DNA from: JBJMHZ01 sp045807125
GTDB lineage: Bacteria; Actinomycetota; Actinomycetes; JAWWOL01
Length of the DNA stretch: 64,000 nt
Direction: 5' to 3'
NCBI GenBank assembly: GCA_045807125.1
Contig: JBJMHZ010000054.1
Coordinates: forward strand, 1 to 64,000
Both the position numbers and the translations under genes were made by a program. Positions 20,444 to 29,013 of the stretch are shown in pieces (positions within the stretch are counted from its first letter, which is position 1; every line of letters begins with the position of its first letter). The notes beneath the pieces were generated by a model. That model saw nothing but the letters and a program-made list of their open reading frames with translations. It had not been told where the DNA came from and did no database searches.

Positions 20444-20788
20444 CGGAACGGCATCCCGGGAGGGGATTGGATGCTTCGGGCGAAGCACGGATCGCCGGCT
20501 CGCACCGACGCCGAAGGCGTTTCGCACCCCTTGCACCGCCTTGGCCCGATTGGTCCGGGCCGTTGAATCGCCCACCGCGATATCGGAGCGTGGTTCTTTG
20601 GTGGCTTTGCGCTCAATAGCACGCCAATAGCTCGTTCGGGCCATGGGTCAGCGCGCTACTCGCGTGGACCGTGTGCGACGGGTATCCCCAGCCCGGGCGC
20701 AGGTGTGCCCTCCGGCGATGCCCTCCCGCCGGCGCCCGTCGACGGGTCGAGCTCGGCAGCCTCGCCTGCCGCACAGCTTGGGGGTTAC
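20444..20788. other. 345-bp intergenic region with several hairpins upstream of the secreted protein gene
   Basis: No gene was found here. Just after acuC come three inverted repeats: TGCTTCG/CGAAGCA at 20472-20487, ACGCC/GGCGT at 20508-20520 and GGCCCG/CGGGCC at 20543-20561. They could terminate acuC transcription. A locally AT-richer part at 20560-20640 is the likeliest promoter zone. A perfect 12-bp palindrome, CCCGTCGACGGG, sits at 20735-20746, about 43 bp before the next start. The rest is GC-rich leader of possible regulatory function. Confidence 0.4.
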
Positions 20789-22699
20789 GTGAGACGAAAG
20801 AAGATGGTGGGTGCGCTGGTAGCGGCGCCCGCCCTGGTCGCGGCGGTGCTCGCACCGCTGGCCGCGTCCACGCCTGCGCATGCCTCGACAGGTGCCACCA
20901 GGCTCATCGCGAGCGGTGGCACCGCGTCGTTCGCCGGCGCGGCTGCGCAGGGCCCCGACGCAGCGATCCAGGACCCGGAGTTCCCCGGCGAGCCCGACGG
21001 CGACGCCGCCGACGGCGGTGCCGGTGCGGACCGCAGCAAGTCCGACTTCCCGACCCTTCCCGCGGCGCCGAGCGCCTCGGGCAAGAAGGCCAAGTCCAAC
21101 CCGACCCTCAACCGCTCCTTCGACGGTCTCAACTTCCGTCAGCAGCGCCTCGCCAACGGCGGCAACCAGTTCTCGGTCGAGCCGCCCGACCAGGGCATGT
21201 GCGTCGGCAACGGCTACGTGCTCGAGTCGACCAACGACGTCATCCGCGCCTTCCACAAGGACGGCTCGGCGGCGAGCGGCGTGGTCGACCTGAACTCGTT
21301 CTACGGCTACGCGCCCGCCATCAACCGCAGCACCGGCGTGCGCGGCCCGTTCGTGACCGACCCGACCTGCCTGTACGACAACGACACGCAGCGCTTCTAC
21401 CACGTCGTGCTGACGATCGACGGGTTGCCGAACGGCGCCTTCACCGGGCCCAACCATCTCGACCTCGCGGTCAGCCAGACCTCTGACCCGACCGGTGGCT
21501 GGAACATCTACCGCATCCCGGTGCAGGACGACGGCACCGACGGCACGCCGAACCACCACTGCGACGGCGGCCCCTGCTTCGGCGACTACCCGCACATCGG
21601 TGCCGACGCGACCGGCCTCTACCTCACCACCAACGAGTACGACTTCTTCGGCGACGGGTTCCACGGCGCGCAGATCTACGCGCTCTCCAAGCGCGCTCTC
21701 GCGAGTGGTGCGGCCAGCGTCGCGCTGACGCAGATCGACACCGCCGGTGCCGACAACGGCAACCCCGGCTTCACCGTCTGGCCAGCCCAGGCGCCGGCCG
21801 GTGCCAACACCCACGCAGCGGGCGGCACCGAGTACTTCATGTCGTCCAACGCGGCCGAGGAGGCCAACGGCACCGGCTCCTCCAGCACCCTCCTGCTGTG
21901 GGCGCTGACCAACACGGCGTCGCTCGACTCCGCAACGCCCGCGGTCGCGCTGTCGCACAAGGCGCTCGGCGTCGGTTCGTACGTCATTCCTCCCAAGGCC
22001 GACCAGAAGGCCGGCAACTACCCGCTGGGGCAGTGCCTGAACGACACCCCCTGCGCGACCTTCCTCAACGGCACTCCCGACCCGTTCGCGCCGGAGCCGG
22101 AGTCGGTGCTCGACTCCAATGACACCCGCATGCAGCAGGTCACCTACGCCAACGGCAAGGTGTGGGGCGCGCTCGACACCGGCATCAACGTCGGCAGCGC
22201 CACCAAGGCCGGCATCGAGTGGTTCGTCGTCACGCCCGACGTGTCGACCGGCTCCGTGACCGGCAAGGTCACGAAGCAGGGCTACCTCGCGATCGCTGGC
22301 AACAACGTCACGTACCCGACCATCGGCGCGCTCAACAGCGGCCGCGGGATCATGTCGTTCACCCTCGCGGGTGCCGACTACTACCCGAGCGTCGGCTACG
22401 TCGCGATCGACCCCAACGTTGGCGTCTCCGGCGACATCCAGGTCGCCAGTGCGGGTCTCGGCCCGCAGGACGGCTTCAGCGGCTACGGGTTCTACGCCAG
22501 CAACCCTGGCCACCCGCGCCCGCGCTGGGGCGACTACGGGGCGACCGCGATCGACGGCGGCACCATCTGGTTCGCCCAGGAGTACATCGGCCAGACGTGC
22601 ACGCTGGCGCAGTACGAGACGACTCCGTTCGGCTCGTGCGGCGGCACCCGTGCCACGCTCGGCAACTGGGGCACCCGCATCTCGCAGGTCACGCCATAG
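20789..22699 (+). CDS. large secreted protein, beta-propeller-like, uncharacterised
   Basis: This 636-residue exported protein starts at GTG 20789 with a GGGGG-type ribosome site. The signal peptide is about residues 1-29 (RRKKM, a hydrophobic core, then STPAHA). An Ala/Gly/Asp-rich linker (30-110) precedes a ~520-residue Gly/Asn/Thr-rich region. That region has repeated blade-like segments (for example LYLTTNEYD, GTEYFMSSN, GTIWFAQEY) and paired cysteines (CDGGPCFGDYPH, GQCLNDTPCATF). This composition suggests a beta-propeller or lectin-like extracellular domain. No catalytic motif is recognised. An 11-bp terminator hairpin follows. Confidence 0.75.
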   Translation: MRRKKMVGALVAAPALVAAVLAPLAASTPAHASTGATRLIASGGTASFAGAAAQGPDAAIQDPEFPGEPDGDAADGGAGADRSKSDFPTLPAAPSASGKKAKSNPTLNRSFDGLNFRQQRLANGGNQFSVEPPDQGMCVGNGYVLESTNDVIRAFHKDGSAASGVVDLNSFYGYAPAINRSTGVRGPFVTDPTCLYDNDTQRFYHVVLTIDGLPNGAFTGPNHLDLAVSQTSDPTGGWNIYRIPVQDDGTDGTPNHHCDGGPCFGDYPHIGADATGLYLTTNEYDFFGDGFHGAQIYALSKRALASGAASVALTQIDTAGADNGNPGFTVWPAQAPAGANTHAAGGTEYFMSSNAAEEANGTGSSSTLLLWALTNTASLDSATPAVALSHKALGVGSYVIPPKADQKAGNYPLGQCLNDTPCATFLNGTPDPFAPEPESVLDSNDTRMQQVTYANGKVWGALDTGINVGSATKAGIEWFVVTPDVSTGSVTGKVTKQGYLAIAGNNVTYPTIGALNSGRGIMSFTLAGADYYPSVGYVAIDPNVGVSGDIQVASAGLGPQDGFSGYGFYASNPGHPRPRWGDYGATAIDGGTIWFAQEYIGQTCTLAQYETTPFGSCGGTRATLGNWGTRISQVTP

Positions 22700-22715
22700 C
22701 CTGCGCAGCTCGGAA

Positions 22716-22749
22716 CGAGAGGGCCGTCCGTCACCGGGCGGCCCTCTCG
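22716..22749 (+). terminator. intrinsic terminator hairpin after the secreted protein gene
   Basis: Perfect 11-bp arms (CGAGAGGGCCG at 22716-22726, CGGCCCTCTCG at 22739-22749) enclose a 12-nt loop, 17 nt after the stop codon. It lacks a T-run, as is usual in actinobacteria. Confidence 0.7.
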
Positions 22750-22767
22750 CCGTTCCCGGCCCTCGGC

Positions 22768-22773
22768 TAGCGT
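22768..22773 (+). promoter_or_regulatory. leaderless -10 box (TAGCGT) of the GNAT/acyl-CoA synthetase gene
   Basis: TAGCGT ends 7 nt before GTG 22781 and supports that start over the GTG at 22772. Confidence 0.45.
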
Positions 22774-22780
22774 GCGGAGC

Positions 22781-25390
22781 GTGGCCGACTACCCGCACGG
22801 CTGGGAGGCCGACGTCGTGCTGGCCGACGGCGGCACCTGCCACCTGCGGCCGATCCGGCCGGACGACGCCGGGCTGCTCGTCGAGATGTTCCAGCGGCTG
22901 TCGCCGGAGACCATCTACCGTCGATTCTTCATGCCGCGCAGGGAGCTCGCGCCGCGCGAGGTCGAGCGGTTCACCACCGTCGACCACGTCGAGCGGGTCG
23001 CGCTGATCGCCACCCTGCACGGCGAGATGGTGGCGGTCGGCCGCTACGAGCGCCTGCCGGGCAGCGACGAGGCCGAGGTGGCCTTCGTCGTGGAGGACGC
23101 CCACCAGGGCCGCGGCATCGGCTCGGCGCTGCTCGAGCACCTGGCCGCCGCGGCGCGCGAGCGGGGCGTCCGGCGCTTCCTCGCCGAGGTGCTGCCGGGC
23201 AACCGGGCGATGGTGGGCGTCTTCACCGACGCCGGGTACGAGGCCCGCCGCTCGTACGGCGACGGCGTCGTCACGCTGACGTTCCCGATCGAGCCGACCG
23301 AGCTCTCCGAGCGGGTGCGGCAGGCGCGCGAGCACCGCGCGGAGTCGCGGTCGGTCGAGCGGGTGCTGTGGCCGCGCTCGGTCGCCGTCATCGGCGCCGG
23401 CCGGGAGCCGGCGAGCGTCGGGCAGCTGCTGCTGCGCAACGTCGTCGGCTACGGGTTCACCGGCGAGGTGCACGCGGTCAACCCGGCAGCCGGGGAGATC
23501 GCCGGCGTGCCGTCGTACGGGTCGGTCGCCGACGTGCCCGGGCCCGTCGACCTCGCGGTGGTGGCGACGCCCGCCGAGCAGGTCGAGGACGTCGTGCGGC
23601 AGTGCGCGGCGAAGGGCGTCCACGGGATCGTCGTGGTGTCCGCCGGCTTCGCCGAGGCGGGGGAGGAGGGCAGGGCGGCGCAGCGGCGGCTCGTGGCGCT
23701 CGCTCGCGAGTCCGGCATGCGGCTGATCGGCCCGAACTGCCTCGGCGTGCTCAACACCGACGAGGCGGTGCGGCTCAACGCGACGCTCGCGCCCGTCATC
23801 CCCGAGCGGGGCCGGATCGGGTTCTTCTGCCACGCCGGCGCGCTCGGCGTCGCGATCCTCGAGCAGCTCGCCGAGCGGGGAGCCGGCCTGTCGACCTTCG
23901 TCTCGGCCGGCAACCGCGCCGACGTCAGCGGCAACGATCTGCTCCAGCTCTGGGAGGACGACCCGGCGACCGACGTGGTGCTGCTCTACCTCGAGTCGTT
24001 CGGCAACCCGCGCAAGTTCGGCCGGCTCGCCCGCCGGGTCGGCAGGAGCAAGCCGGTGGTCGCGGTGCGCAGCGGCCGCTCGGCGGCGGTCGACGCGCTG
24101 TTCCGGCAGGCCGGCGTCGTACGGGTCGACACGCTCGCGCAGCTGCTCGACATGGCGGTGCTGCTGGCCGGCCAGCCGCTCCCGCGCGGGCCGCGGGTCG
24201 CGATCGTCGGCAACTCGTCCGCACTGACCGCGCTGGCCGCCGACGCGTGCCTCGGCAACGGGCTCTCGGCGGTCAGCGTGGTCGACGTCGGCATCGCCGG
24301 CACGGCGGACGACGTCGCCGGCGCGCTCGGCTCGGCGCTCGCCGACGACGGCGTCGATGCGGTCGTCGCCGTTCTCCTCCCGCCGATCCCGCCGCTGCCG
24401 GTGGCGGGCGCCGAGCTGGCGGAGGCGCTGGCCCGCGCCGGTGCCGGTGCGCGCAAGCCCATGGTCGCGACGTACTACGGCTTCGCGGGCAGGAGCGGTG
24501 CGCCGGGCACGGCGGGCAGGGCGGGCAGGGCGGGCAGGGCGGGCACGGTGGGCACGGTGGGCACGGTGCCGTCGTACGCCTCGCCGGAGGCCGCGGTGCT
24601 GGCGCTGGGGCGCGCCGTCGCCTACGCGCAGTGGCGGGCCGCGCCGCCCGGCCGGGTGCCCGAGCCCGGCGTGCCGGCCGGTGCCGGCCGGGCCGTGGTG
24701 GAGCGGGCGCTCGCCCGCGGGGGCGGGGCGCTCGAGCGGGACGAGACCGCCGAGCTGCTCGCCGCGCACGGGATCGCGCTGCTCCCGGCGCAGCCCGCCG
24801 CGTCGGCCGAGGAGGTGGTCGCGGCCGCCGACCGGCTCGGCTACCCGGTGGCGGTGAAGTCGACCGCGGCTCACCTGCGGCACCGGCCCGACCTCGGCGG
24901 CGTGCGGCTCGACCTGGCCGGGGCCGCCGAGGCGCGCGCGGCGTGGAGCGCGCTCGCCGAGCTGGGCGGGGATGCCGTCGTCGTGCAGCCGATGGCGCCG
25001 GCCGGGGTGCCGGTGGTGATCGGGGTGTCCGAGGACCCGTCGTTCGGCGCGATCGTGTCGTTCGGCATCGGCGGGGTGGCCACCGACCTGCTGGGCGACG
25101 TGGGCCACCGCAGCCTGCCGCTGACCGACGCCGACGCGGCGGCGCTCGTCCGGTCGGTGCGGGCCGCGCCGCTCTTGTCCGGCTACCGCGGCAGCGAGCC
25201 GGTCGACGTCCCGGCCCTCGAGGACCTGCTGCTGCGGGTCGCCCATCTCGCCGACGACCTCGAGGACGTCGCCCAGCTGGTGCTCAACCCCGTCCTCGTC
25301 TCCCCGAAGGGCCTCGCCGTGGTCGACGCGGCCGCCAGGGTCGCCCGCGCCCCCGGCCCGCTCGACGCCGGTCCCCGCCGGATGCGCTGA
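22781..25390 (+). CDS. GNAT N-acetyltransferase fused to NDP-forming acyl-CoA synthetase (Pat-like)
   Basis: This is an 869-residue fusion. The N-terminal GNAT domain (about 20-175) has the acetyl-CoA loop QGRGIGSALLEHL. It is followed by a CoA-binding Rossmann domain (VAVIGAGREPASVG), a succinyl-CoA-ligase-like CoA domain (GPNCLGVLN, FCHAGALGVAILEQ) and a C-terminal ATP-grasp domain (YPVAVKSTA, GGVRLDL). In mycobacteria and Salmonella related Pat proteins acetylate acetyl-CoA synthetase, although their domain order differs. At residues 576-596 a Gly-rich insert is encoded by seven 9-bp repeats. The missing central His of active ligases was not verified, so the ligase part may be regulatory. 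Confidence 0.8.
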   Translation: MADYPHGWEADVVLADGGTCHLRPIRPDDAGLLVEMFQRLSPETIYRRFFMPRRELAPREVERFTTVDHVERVALIATLHGEMVAVGRYERLPGSDEAEVAFVVEDAHQGRGIGSALLEHLAAAARERGVRRFLAEVLPGNRAMVGVFTDAGYEARRSYGDGVVTLTFPIEPTELSERVRQAREHRAESRSVERVLWPRSVAVIGAGREPASVGQLLLRNVVGYGFTGEVHAVNPAAGEIAGVPSYGSVADVPGPVDLAVVATPAEQVEDVVRQCAAKGVHGIVVVSAGFAEAGEEGRAAQRRLVALARESGMRLIGPNCLGVLNTDEAVRLNATLAPVIPERGRIGFFCHAGALGVAILEQLAERGAGLSTFVSAGNRADVSGNDLLQLWEDDPATDVVLLYLESFGNPRKFGRLARRVGRSKPVVAVRSGRSAAVDALFRQAGVVRVDTLAQLLDMAVLLAGQPLPRGPRVAIVGNSSALTALAADACLGNGLSAVSVVDVGIAGTADDVAGALGSALADDGVDAVVAVLLPPIPPLPVAGAELAEALARAGAGARKPMVATYYGFAGRSGAPGTAGRAGRAGRAGTVGTVGTVPSYASPEAAVLALGRAVAYAQWRAAPPGRVPEPGVPAGAGRAVVERALARGGGALERDETAELLAAHGIALLPAQPAASAEEVVAAADRLGYPVAVKSTAAHLRHRPDLGGVRLDLAGAAEARAAWSALAELGGDAVVVQPMAPAGVPVVIGVSEDPSFGAIVSFGIGGVATDLLGDVGHRSLPLTDADAAALVRSVRAAPLLSGYRGSEPVDVPALEDLLLRVAHLADDLEDVAQLVLNPVLVSPKGLAVVDAAARVARAPGPLDAGPRRMR
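24506..24568 (+). repeat. in-frame 9-bp minisatellite (7 units)
   Basis: Seven tandem 9-bp units of the form GGC-A(C/G)G-G(C/T)G encode Gly-(Thr/Arg)-(Ala/Val) triplets: GTA, three GRA, then three GTV. They lie inside the acyl-CoA synthetase fusion, in a linker before the ATP-grasp domain. Unit-number change would keep frame. Confidence 0.85.
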
Positions 25391-25403
25391 GCCCGGGCCG
25401 GCG

Positions 25404-26681
25404 TCAGATCGAGCCGATCGGGCCGAGCGCCGGGACGGACGCCACCTCCGGCGGCGCCGGCTCGAGGGGCCTGGCCGGCTCGTCCAGCCGGGTGAGCGCC
25501 CTGGTCGAGCGCGGCAGCAGCCCGAGCGTGCAGGCCACCAGCCCGATCAGGCCGCCGCCCACCAGCACCTGGACGCCGCCGAGCGCTCTCGCCACCGGGC
25601 CGGCCAGCAGGTAGCCGGCCGGGAGCAGCGCGAGCGAGCCCATCCAGTCCCAGGCCGAGACCCGCGACAGCAGGTGCGGCGGGATGCGCTGCGCGAGCGC
25701 GGTCTCCCACCACACCGCGAACACGCCGATGCCGAGCCCGGCCACCGCCATCGCCGGGTAGAGCACCGGCAGCGGTGGGCCGGCCGCGAACAGGGCGATC
25801 GCGCCGGGCCACGGGATCGCCCCGAGCATCCCCGCGAGCATCGGCCGGCGCGGCCGCCACCGCGCCCCGATGACCGCGCCGCTCACCGTGCCGATGCCCC
25901 AGGCGGCGTTGACGATGCCGTACACCGCCTCGGTGCCGTAGACATGCCGCGACACCGACGCGCCCAGCACCAGGAACGGCGCGAGCGCCACGAGCAGGGC
26001 GACCGAGAACGCGGCGATCGTGCCCCACACCCACGACCGCTCGCGCACGGCGGCCCAGCCCTCGCGCAGCTCGCGCAGGACCGTGCTGCGCTGGCCGGCC
26101 TCGCCGCGCTGGCGGGCTCGCACCCGCACCAGCAGGGTGGCCGACACCGCGAACGTGAGGGCGTCGAGCCCGAACGCCGCCGCGCCGCCCACGCCGAGCA
26201 CGAGCACGGTCGCGAGCGCCGGGCTCATGAACTCCGCCAGCTCGCGGCTCACGCCGCCGAGCGCCTGCGCCGACTGGATGTCGTGCTCGGCGACCGTCTG
26301 CGGGACGAGCCCGGTGTAGGCGGGGCGGAAGAACGCCTCGGCCGTCCCGTACAGCAGCCCGATCACGACCATGTGCCACACCTGCACGACGCCGGTCGCG
26401 ATCAGCACCGCGAGCGTGCCGTGCAGGGTGCCCCTGACGACGTCGGAGACGACCATGACGGTCTGCCGCGGCAGGCGGTCGGCGATCACGCCGCCGACGA
26501 GCACGAGCAGCACGAGCGGCAGCGCGTACGCGGCGAGCACCAGCCCGACGTCGCTCGGATCGCCGAAGTAGCGGGTGACGAACAGGCCGATCGCGACGAT
26601 GATCAAGGAGTCGCCGATGACGCTCGCCGACTGGCTCAGCCAGAGCAAGCGGAAGTCGCGGGAACGAAGGGCGGCGAGCAC
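25404..26681 (-). CDS. MFS transporter, enterobactin-exporter (EntS/DHA3) type
   Basis: This is a 425-residue 12-helix transporter. It opens with RSRDFRLLWLSQSASVIGDSLIIVAIGLF, typical of the EntS/DHA3 branch, and has the motif A variant GGVIADRLPRQ after helix 2. This branch exports drugs, macrolides or siderophores. No siderophore gene is nearby, so substrate is unknown. The start is GTG 26681, 6 nt after a TAGCGT box on this strand. It is convergent with the acyl-CoA synthetase gene. Confidence 0.8.
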   Translation of the reverse strand: MLAALRSRDFRLLWLSQSASVIGDSLIIVAIGLFVTRYFGDPSDVGLVLAAYALPLVLLVLVGGVIADRLPRQTVMVVSDVVRGTLHGTLAVLIATGVVQVWHMVVIGLLYGTAEAFFRPAYTGLVPQTVAEHDIQSAQALGGVSRELAEFMSPALATVLVLGVGGAAAFGLDALTFAVSATLLVRVRARQRGEAGQRSTVLRELREGWAAVRERSWVWGTIAAFSVALLVALAPFLVLGASVSRHVYGTEAVYGIVNAAWGIGTVSGAVIGARWRPRRPMLAGMLGAIPWPGAIALFAAGPPLPVLYPAMAVAGLGIGVFAVWWETALAQRIPPHLLSRVSAWDWMGSLALLPAGYLLAGPVARALGGVQVLVGGGLIGLVACTLGLLPRSTRALTRLDEPARPLEPAPPEVASVPALGPIGSI

Positions 26682-26687
26682 ATGTCA

Positions 26688-26693
26688 ACGCTA
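26688..26693 (-). promoter_or_regulatory. leaderless -10 box (TAGCGT) of the MFS gene
   Basis: On the minus strand TAGCGT is followed by 6 nt and then GTG 26681, with no Shine-Dalgarno sequence. Confidence 0.45.
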
Positions 26694-26769
26694 ACCGCGC
26701 TGTCACGCGGTTTTCCGCGCGTTCAGCGCGTGCGTACGCCGATCGGCGCCCCGGGACGGCCGTGCGCGA

Positions 26770-27918
26770 TCAGACGGCGGCGAGCGCGCAGGGGAGGGCA
26801 CCGGCGAGCCGCCGGTAGTCGTCGAGCTGGTTGTAGACCTGCGCCGACACCCGGACGTACGCGGGCGCGCGGCTCGGCATCAGCGGCACCTCGATGCCGT
26901 GCCCGGTGAGCAGCCGCAGCTCCACCTCGCGGGCGGCCGCGGCGTCGAGGGTCCGGCCGAGGGGCACCGCCCGCATCGCCCCGGACATCTCGTCCGGCAC
27001 CGGCAGCGAGGTGCCTAGCGCGCCGGCCACGAGGAGGGCGCCGTCGCGGGCCAGCTCCCGGTTATGGGTCCGCACGTCGTCCCAGTCCAGCTTGGCGAAG
27101 AGCTCGACCGCGGCGGGCGCGGACAGCAGCGGCGAGGGGTCGAACGTGCCCGTCCAGTCGAAGGCCGGCAGCAGGCCCTCGTGGTGGGAGTGCGACGCGA
27201 CGAGCGGACGCAGCGCGTCGCGGTGCTCGGGCCGGGCCCACAGGACGGCACCCGACTTCGGTGCGCACAGCCACTTGTGCAGGTTGCCCGTCCAGTAGTC
27301 CACGCCCAGCTCGTCAAGGCGAAGCGGCAGCATCGCCAGGGCCTGCGCGCCGTCCACCACGGTGAGCACGCCGCGCTCCCGGCAGTGCGCGGCGAGCAGC
27401 TCCACCGGCATGACGATGCCGGTGGGCGAGGTGACGTGGTCGAGGACCAGCACGCGGGTGCGGCTCGTCATCGCCGCCGTCACCGCGCCGGCCACGTCGT
27501 CCGCTCCCGTCACCGGCAGCGCCACCTCGGCCTCGACGACCGTCGCCCCCGTGCGCGCGGCCAGCAGGTCCAGCTGCACCCGTACCGCGTTGTACCGGTG
27601 GTCGGTGGTGAGCACCTCGTCGCCCGGCTCCAGCTCCAGCCCGGCGAGCGCGGTGGCGATGCCGGCGGTCGCGTTGGTGACGAAGGCGAGCCCCGCCGGG
27701 TCGGCGCCGAGGAAGCCGGCCAGCTCGATCCTGGCCTCCTCCAGCAGCCCCGGCAGCCGGCGGACGAGGAAGTCGGTGGGGTTGCGCTCCATCAGGTCGC
27801 GCCAGCGCTGCTGCTCCTGCAGCACGCCGACGGGCGTGGCGCCGAAGCCGCCGTGGTTGAGCTGCGCGACGCCGGGGTCGAGCCGCCAGTGCCGCCTCGC
27901 GCCGGGGAAGCCGCTCAC
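26770..27918 (-). CDS. class V aminotransferase-like PLP enzyme (isopenicillin-N-epimerase-like)
   Basis: This is a 382-residue fold-type I PLP protein. The cofactor lysine is K215 in the HKWLCAPKSG motif characteristic of the isopenicillin N epimerase/CefD-like and selenocysteine-lyase-like group. LNHGGFGATP near the N-terminus and VDGAQALAMLPL before the lysine also fit. The reaction may be racemisation or lyase chemistry on an amino acid. GTG 27918 overlaps the upstream crotonase stop as GTGA, so the pair is translationally coupled and probably one operon. Confidence 0.8.
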   Translation of the reverse strand: MSGFPGARRHWRLDPGVAQLNHGGFGATPVGVLQEQQRWRDLMERNPTDFLVRRLPGLLEEARIELAGFLGADPAGLAFVTNATAGIATALAGLELEPGDEVLTTDHRYNAVRVQLDLLAARTGATVVEAEVALPVTGADDVAGAVTAAMTSRTRVLVLDHVTSPTGIVMPVELLAAHCRERGVLTVVDGAQALAMLPLRLDELGVDYWTGNLHKWLCAPKSGAVLWARPEHRDALRPLVASHSHHEGLLPAFDWTGTFDPSPLLSAPAAVELFAKLDWDDVRTHNRELARDGALLVAGALGTSLPVPDEMSGAMRAVPLGRTLDAAAAREVELRLLTGHGIEVPLMPSRAPAYVRVSAQVYNQLDDYRRLAGALPCALAAV

Positions 27919-28736
27919 TCGCCCGCCGGTCCGCTGAACCGGGGCGGCCGCTTGCCCTTGATGGCGTCGACGCCCTCGCGGACGTCCGGCCCGGAGAAGC
28001 CGAGGAACTCCATCGCGAGCGACGCGTCGAAGGTCGGGCCGGCGAGGCGCAGCCAGTTGTTCAGCGCCAGCTTCGTCCAGCGGATGGCGCTCTGCGAGCC
28101 GGCGGCGAGGCGCTGCGAGATCTCGAGGGCGCGCTCGTGCACCACGTCGTCGTCGACGCACAGCGAGACCAGGCCGATCCGCTCGGCCTCCTCGCCGGAC
28201 AGCGGCTCGCAGAGCAGCAGGTGGTACTTGGCCTTGGCCAGGCCGCAGAGCAGGGGCCAGACGACGGCGGCGTGGTCGCCGGCCGCGACGCCGAGCTTGG
28301 TGTGGCCGTCGATGATGCGCGCCGACCTGGCGGCGATCGAGACGTCGGCGAGCAGGCCGACGACGAGGCCGGCGCCCACGGCCGGTCCCTGCATCGCCGA
28401 GACGATCGGCTTCGAGCAGTTGACGACGTTGTAGACCAGGTCGCGGGCCTCGCGGAAGACCGCCGTGCGCAGCGCGAACCCCTCGTCGGTCTGGTCGCTC
28501 ATCTCGCGCACCATGTCGAGATCGCCGCCGGAGGAGAACGACGTGCCCTCGCCCCTGACCACGACCGCGCGGACCTGCGGGTCGCGGTCCACCGCCAGCC
28601 ACACGTCGGCGAGGTCGCGGTGCATCTCGTGGTCGGCGGCGTTGAGCCGCCCCGGCTTGCTCATCACGATGCGCAGGACGCCGTCGGCTGGGCGCTCGAA
28701 CCGCAGGCCGGTGAAGCGCGCGTAGGGATCGGTCAC
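27915..28736 (-). CDS. enoyl-CoA hydratase/isomerase (crotonase) family protein
   Basis: This is a 273-residue crotonase-fold protein. The first oxyanion-hole segment is GEGTSFSSGGDLDMV and the second is QGPAVGAGLVVGLLADVSIA. The usual catalytic Glu after the second segment is not obvious (HTKLGVAAGDHAAVVW), so a plain hydratase is uncertain; racemase, hydrolase or decarboxylase activity is possible. GTG 28736 starts the mRNA that also covers the class V aminotransferase. Its upstream region is shared with the micropeptide gene and carries a TTGAC-N17-GTCAA dyad 69 bp from the start. Confidence 0.8.
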   Translation of the reverse strand: MTDPYARFTGLRFERPADGVLRIVMSKPGRLNAADHEMHRDLADVWLAVDRDPQVRAVVVRGEGTSFSSGGDLDMVREMSDQTDEGFALRTAVFREARDLVYNVVNCSKPIVSAMQGPAVGAGLVVGLLADVSIAARSARIIDGHTKLGVAAGDHAAVVWPLLCGLAKAKYHLLLCEPLSGEEAERIGLVSLCVDDDVVHERALEISQRLAAGSQSAIRWTKLALNNWLRLAGPTFDASLAMEFLGFSGPDVREGVDAIKGKRPPRFSGPAGE

Positions 28737-28804
28737 CCGCCCATCATCGCTGACCCCGTGCCGCGCCCGCGCGAGCGCCCGGACGGGCGTGGCGCTGCAG
28801 CTTC

Positions 28805-28831
28805 TTGACTAACGAGCGACCGTCCAGTCAA
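28805..28831. promoter_or_regulatory. dyad site 1, TTGAC-N17-GTCAA
   Basis: Perfect 5-bp arms (28805-28809, 28827-28831) are separated by 17 nt. The site is preceded by CTTC, as is site 2. It lies between the crotonase operon (minus strand) and the micropeptide gene (plus strand), so it could act on either. It is the first of three TGAC-N17-GTCA sites around the XRE-TPR regulator. Confidence 0.6.
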
Positions 28832-28959
28832 TGACCGGGGCTTCCGGCGAACGACCCATAGCGGGGTGCAATGGCTGGTCAGTACGGGGATCTGCGCACG
28901 TATGTCGCCAGCCGACTTCTGGTGGTGAAGAATTCTGACTACTCCACCCGCCCGTCTTC

Positions 28960-28986
28960 TTGACTCTGGGTCGGCGGGTCGGTCAA
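28960..28986. promoter_or_regulatory. dyad site 2, TTGAC-N17-GTCAA, immediately upstream of the micropeptide
   Basis: Perfect 5-bp arms lie at 28960-28964 and 28982-28986 with the same 17-nt spacing as site 1. The site ends 27 bp before the micropeptide ATG and would overlap its core promoter. TTGACT could serve as a -35 element, but no good -10 follows, which suggests activator dependence or a non-standard promoter. Confidence 0.65.
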
Positions 28987-29013
28987 CCAGCGGAGCGTTC
29001 GAAGGAGCTCACC

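Noticed and set aside
20640..20788. The leader of the secreted protein considered as a cyclic-di-AMP (ydaO-type) riboswitch, common before actinobacterial wall-protein genes
   Set aside because: Some GC-rich runs look similar, but the conserved core blocks could not be lined up. Only a covariance search could decide, so it was not called.
20648..25246. A 1,532-codon open frame on the minus strand opposite the secreted protein and the GNAT/synthetase gene
   Set aside because: It has the same shadow character: no domain and no start signal, and codon pattern follows the plus-strand genes.
28805..28833. TTGACT at 28805 (and 28960) read as ordinary -35 promoter elements
   Set aside because: No acceptable -10 hexamer follows at 16-18 nt in either copy. 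The exact symmetry and equal spacing fit an operator better.
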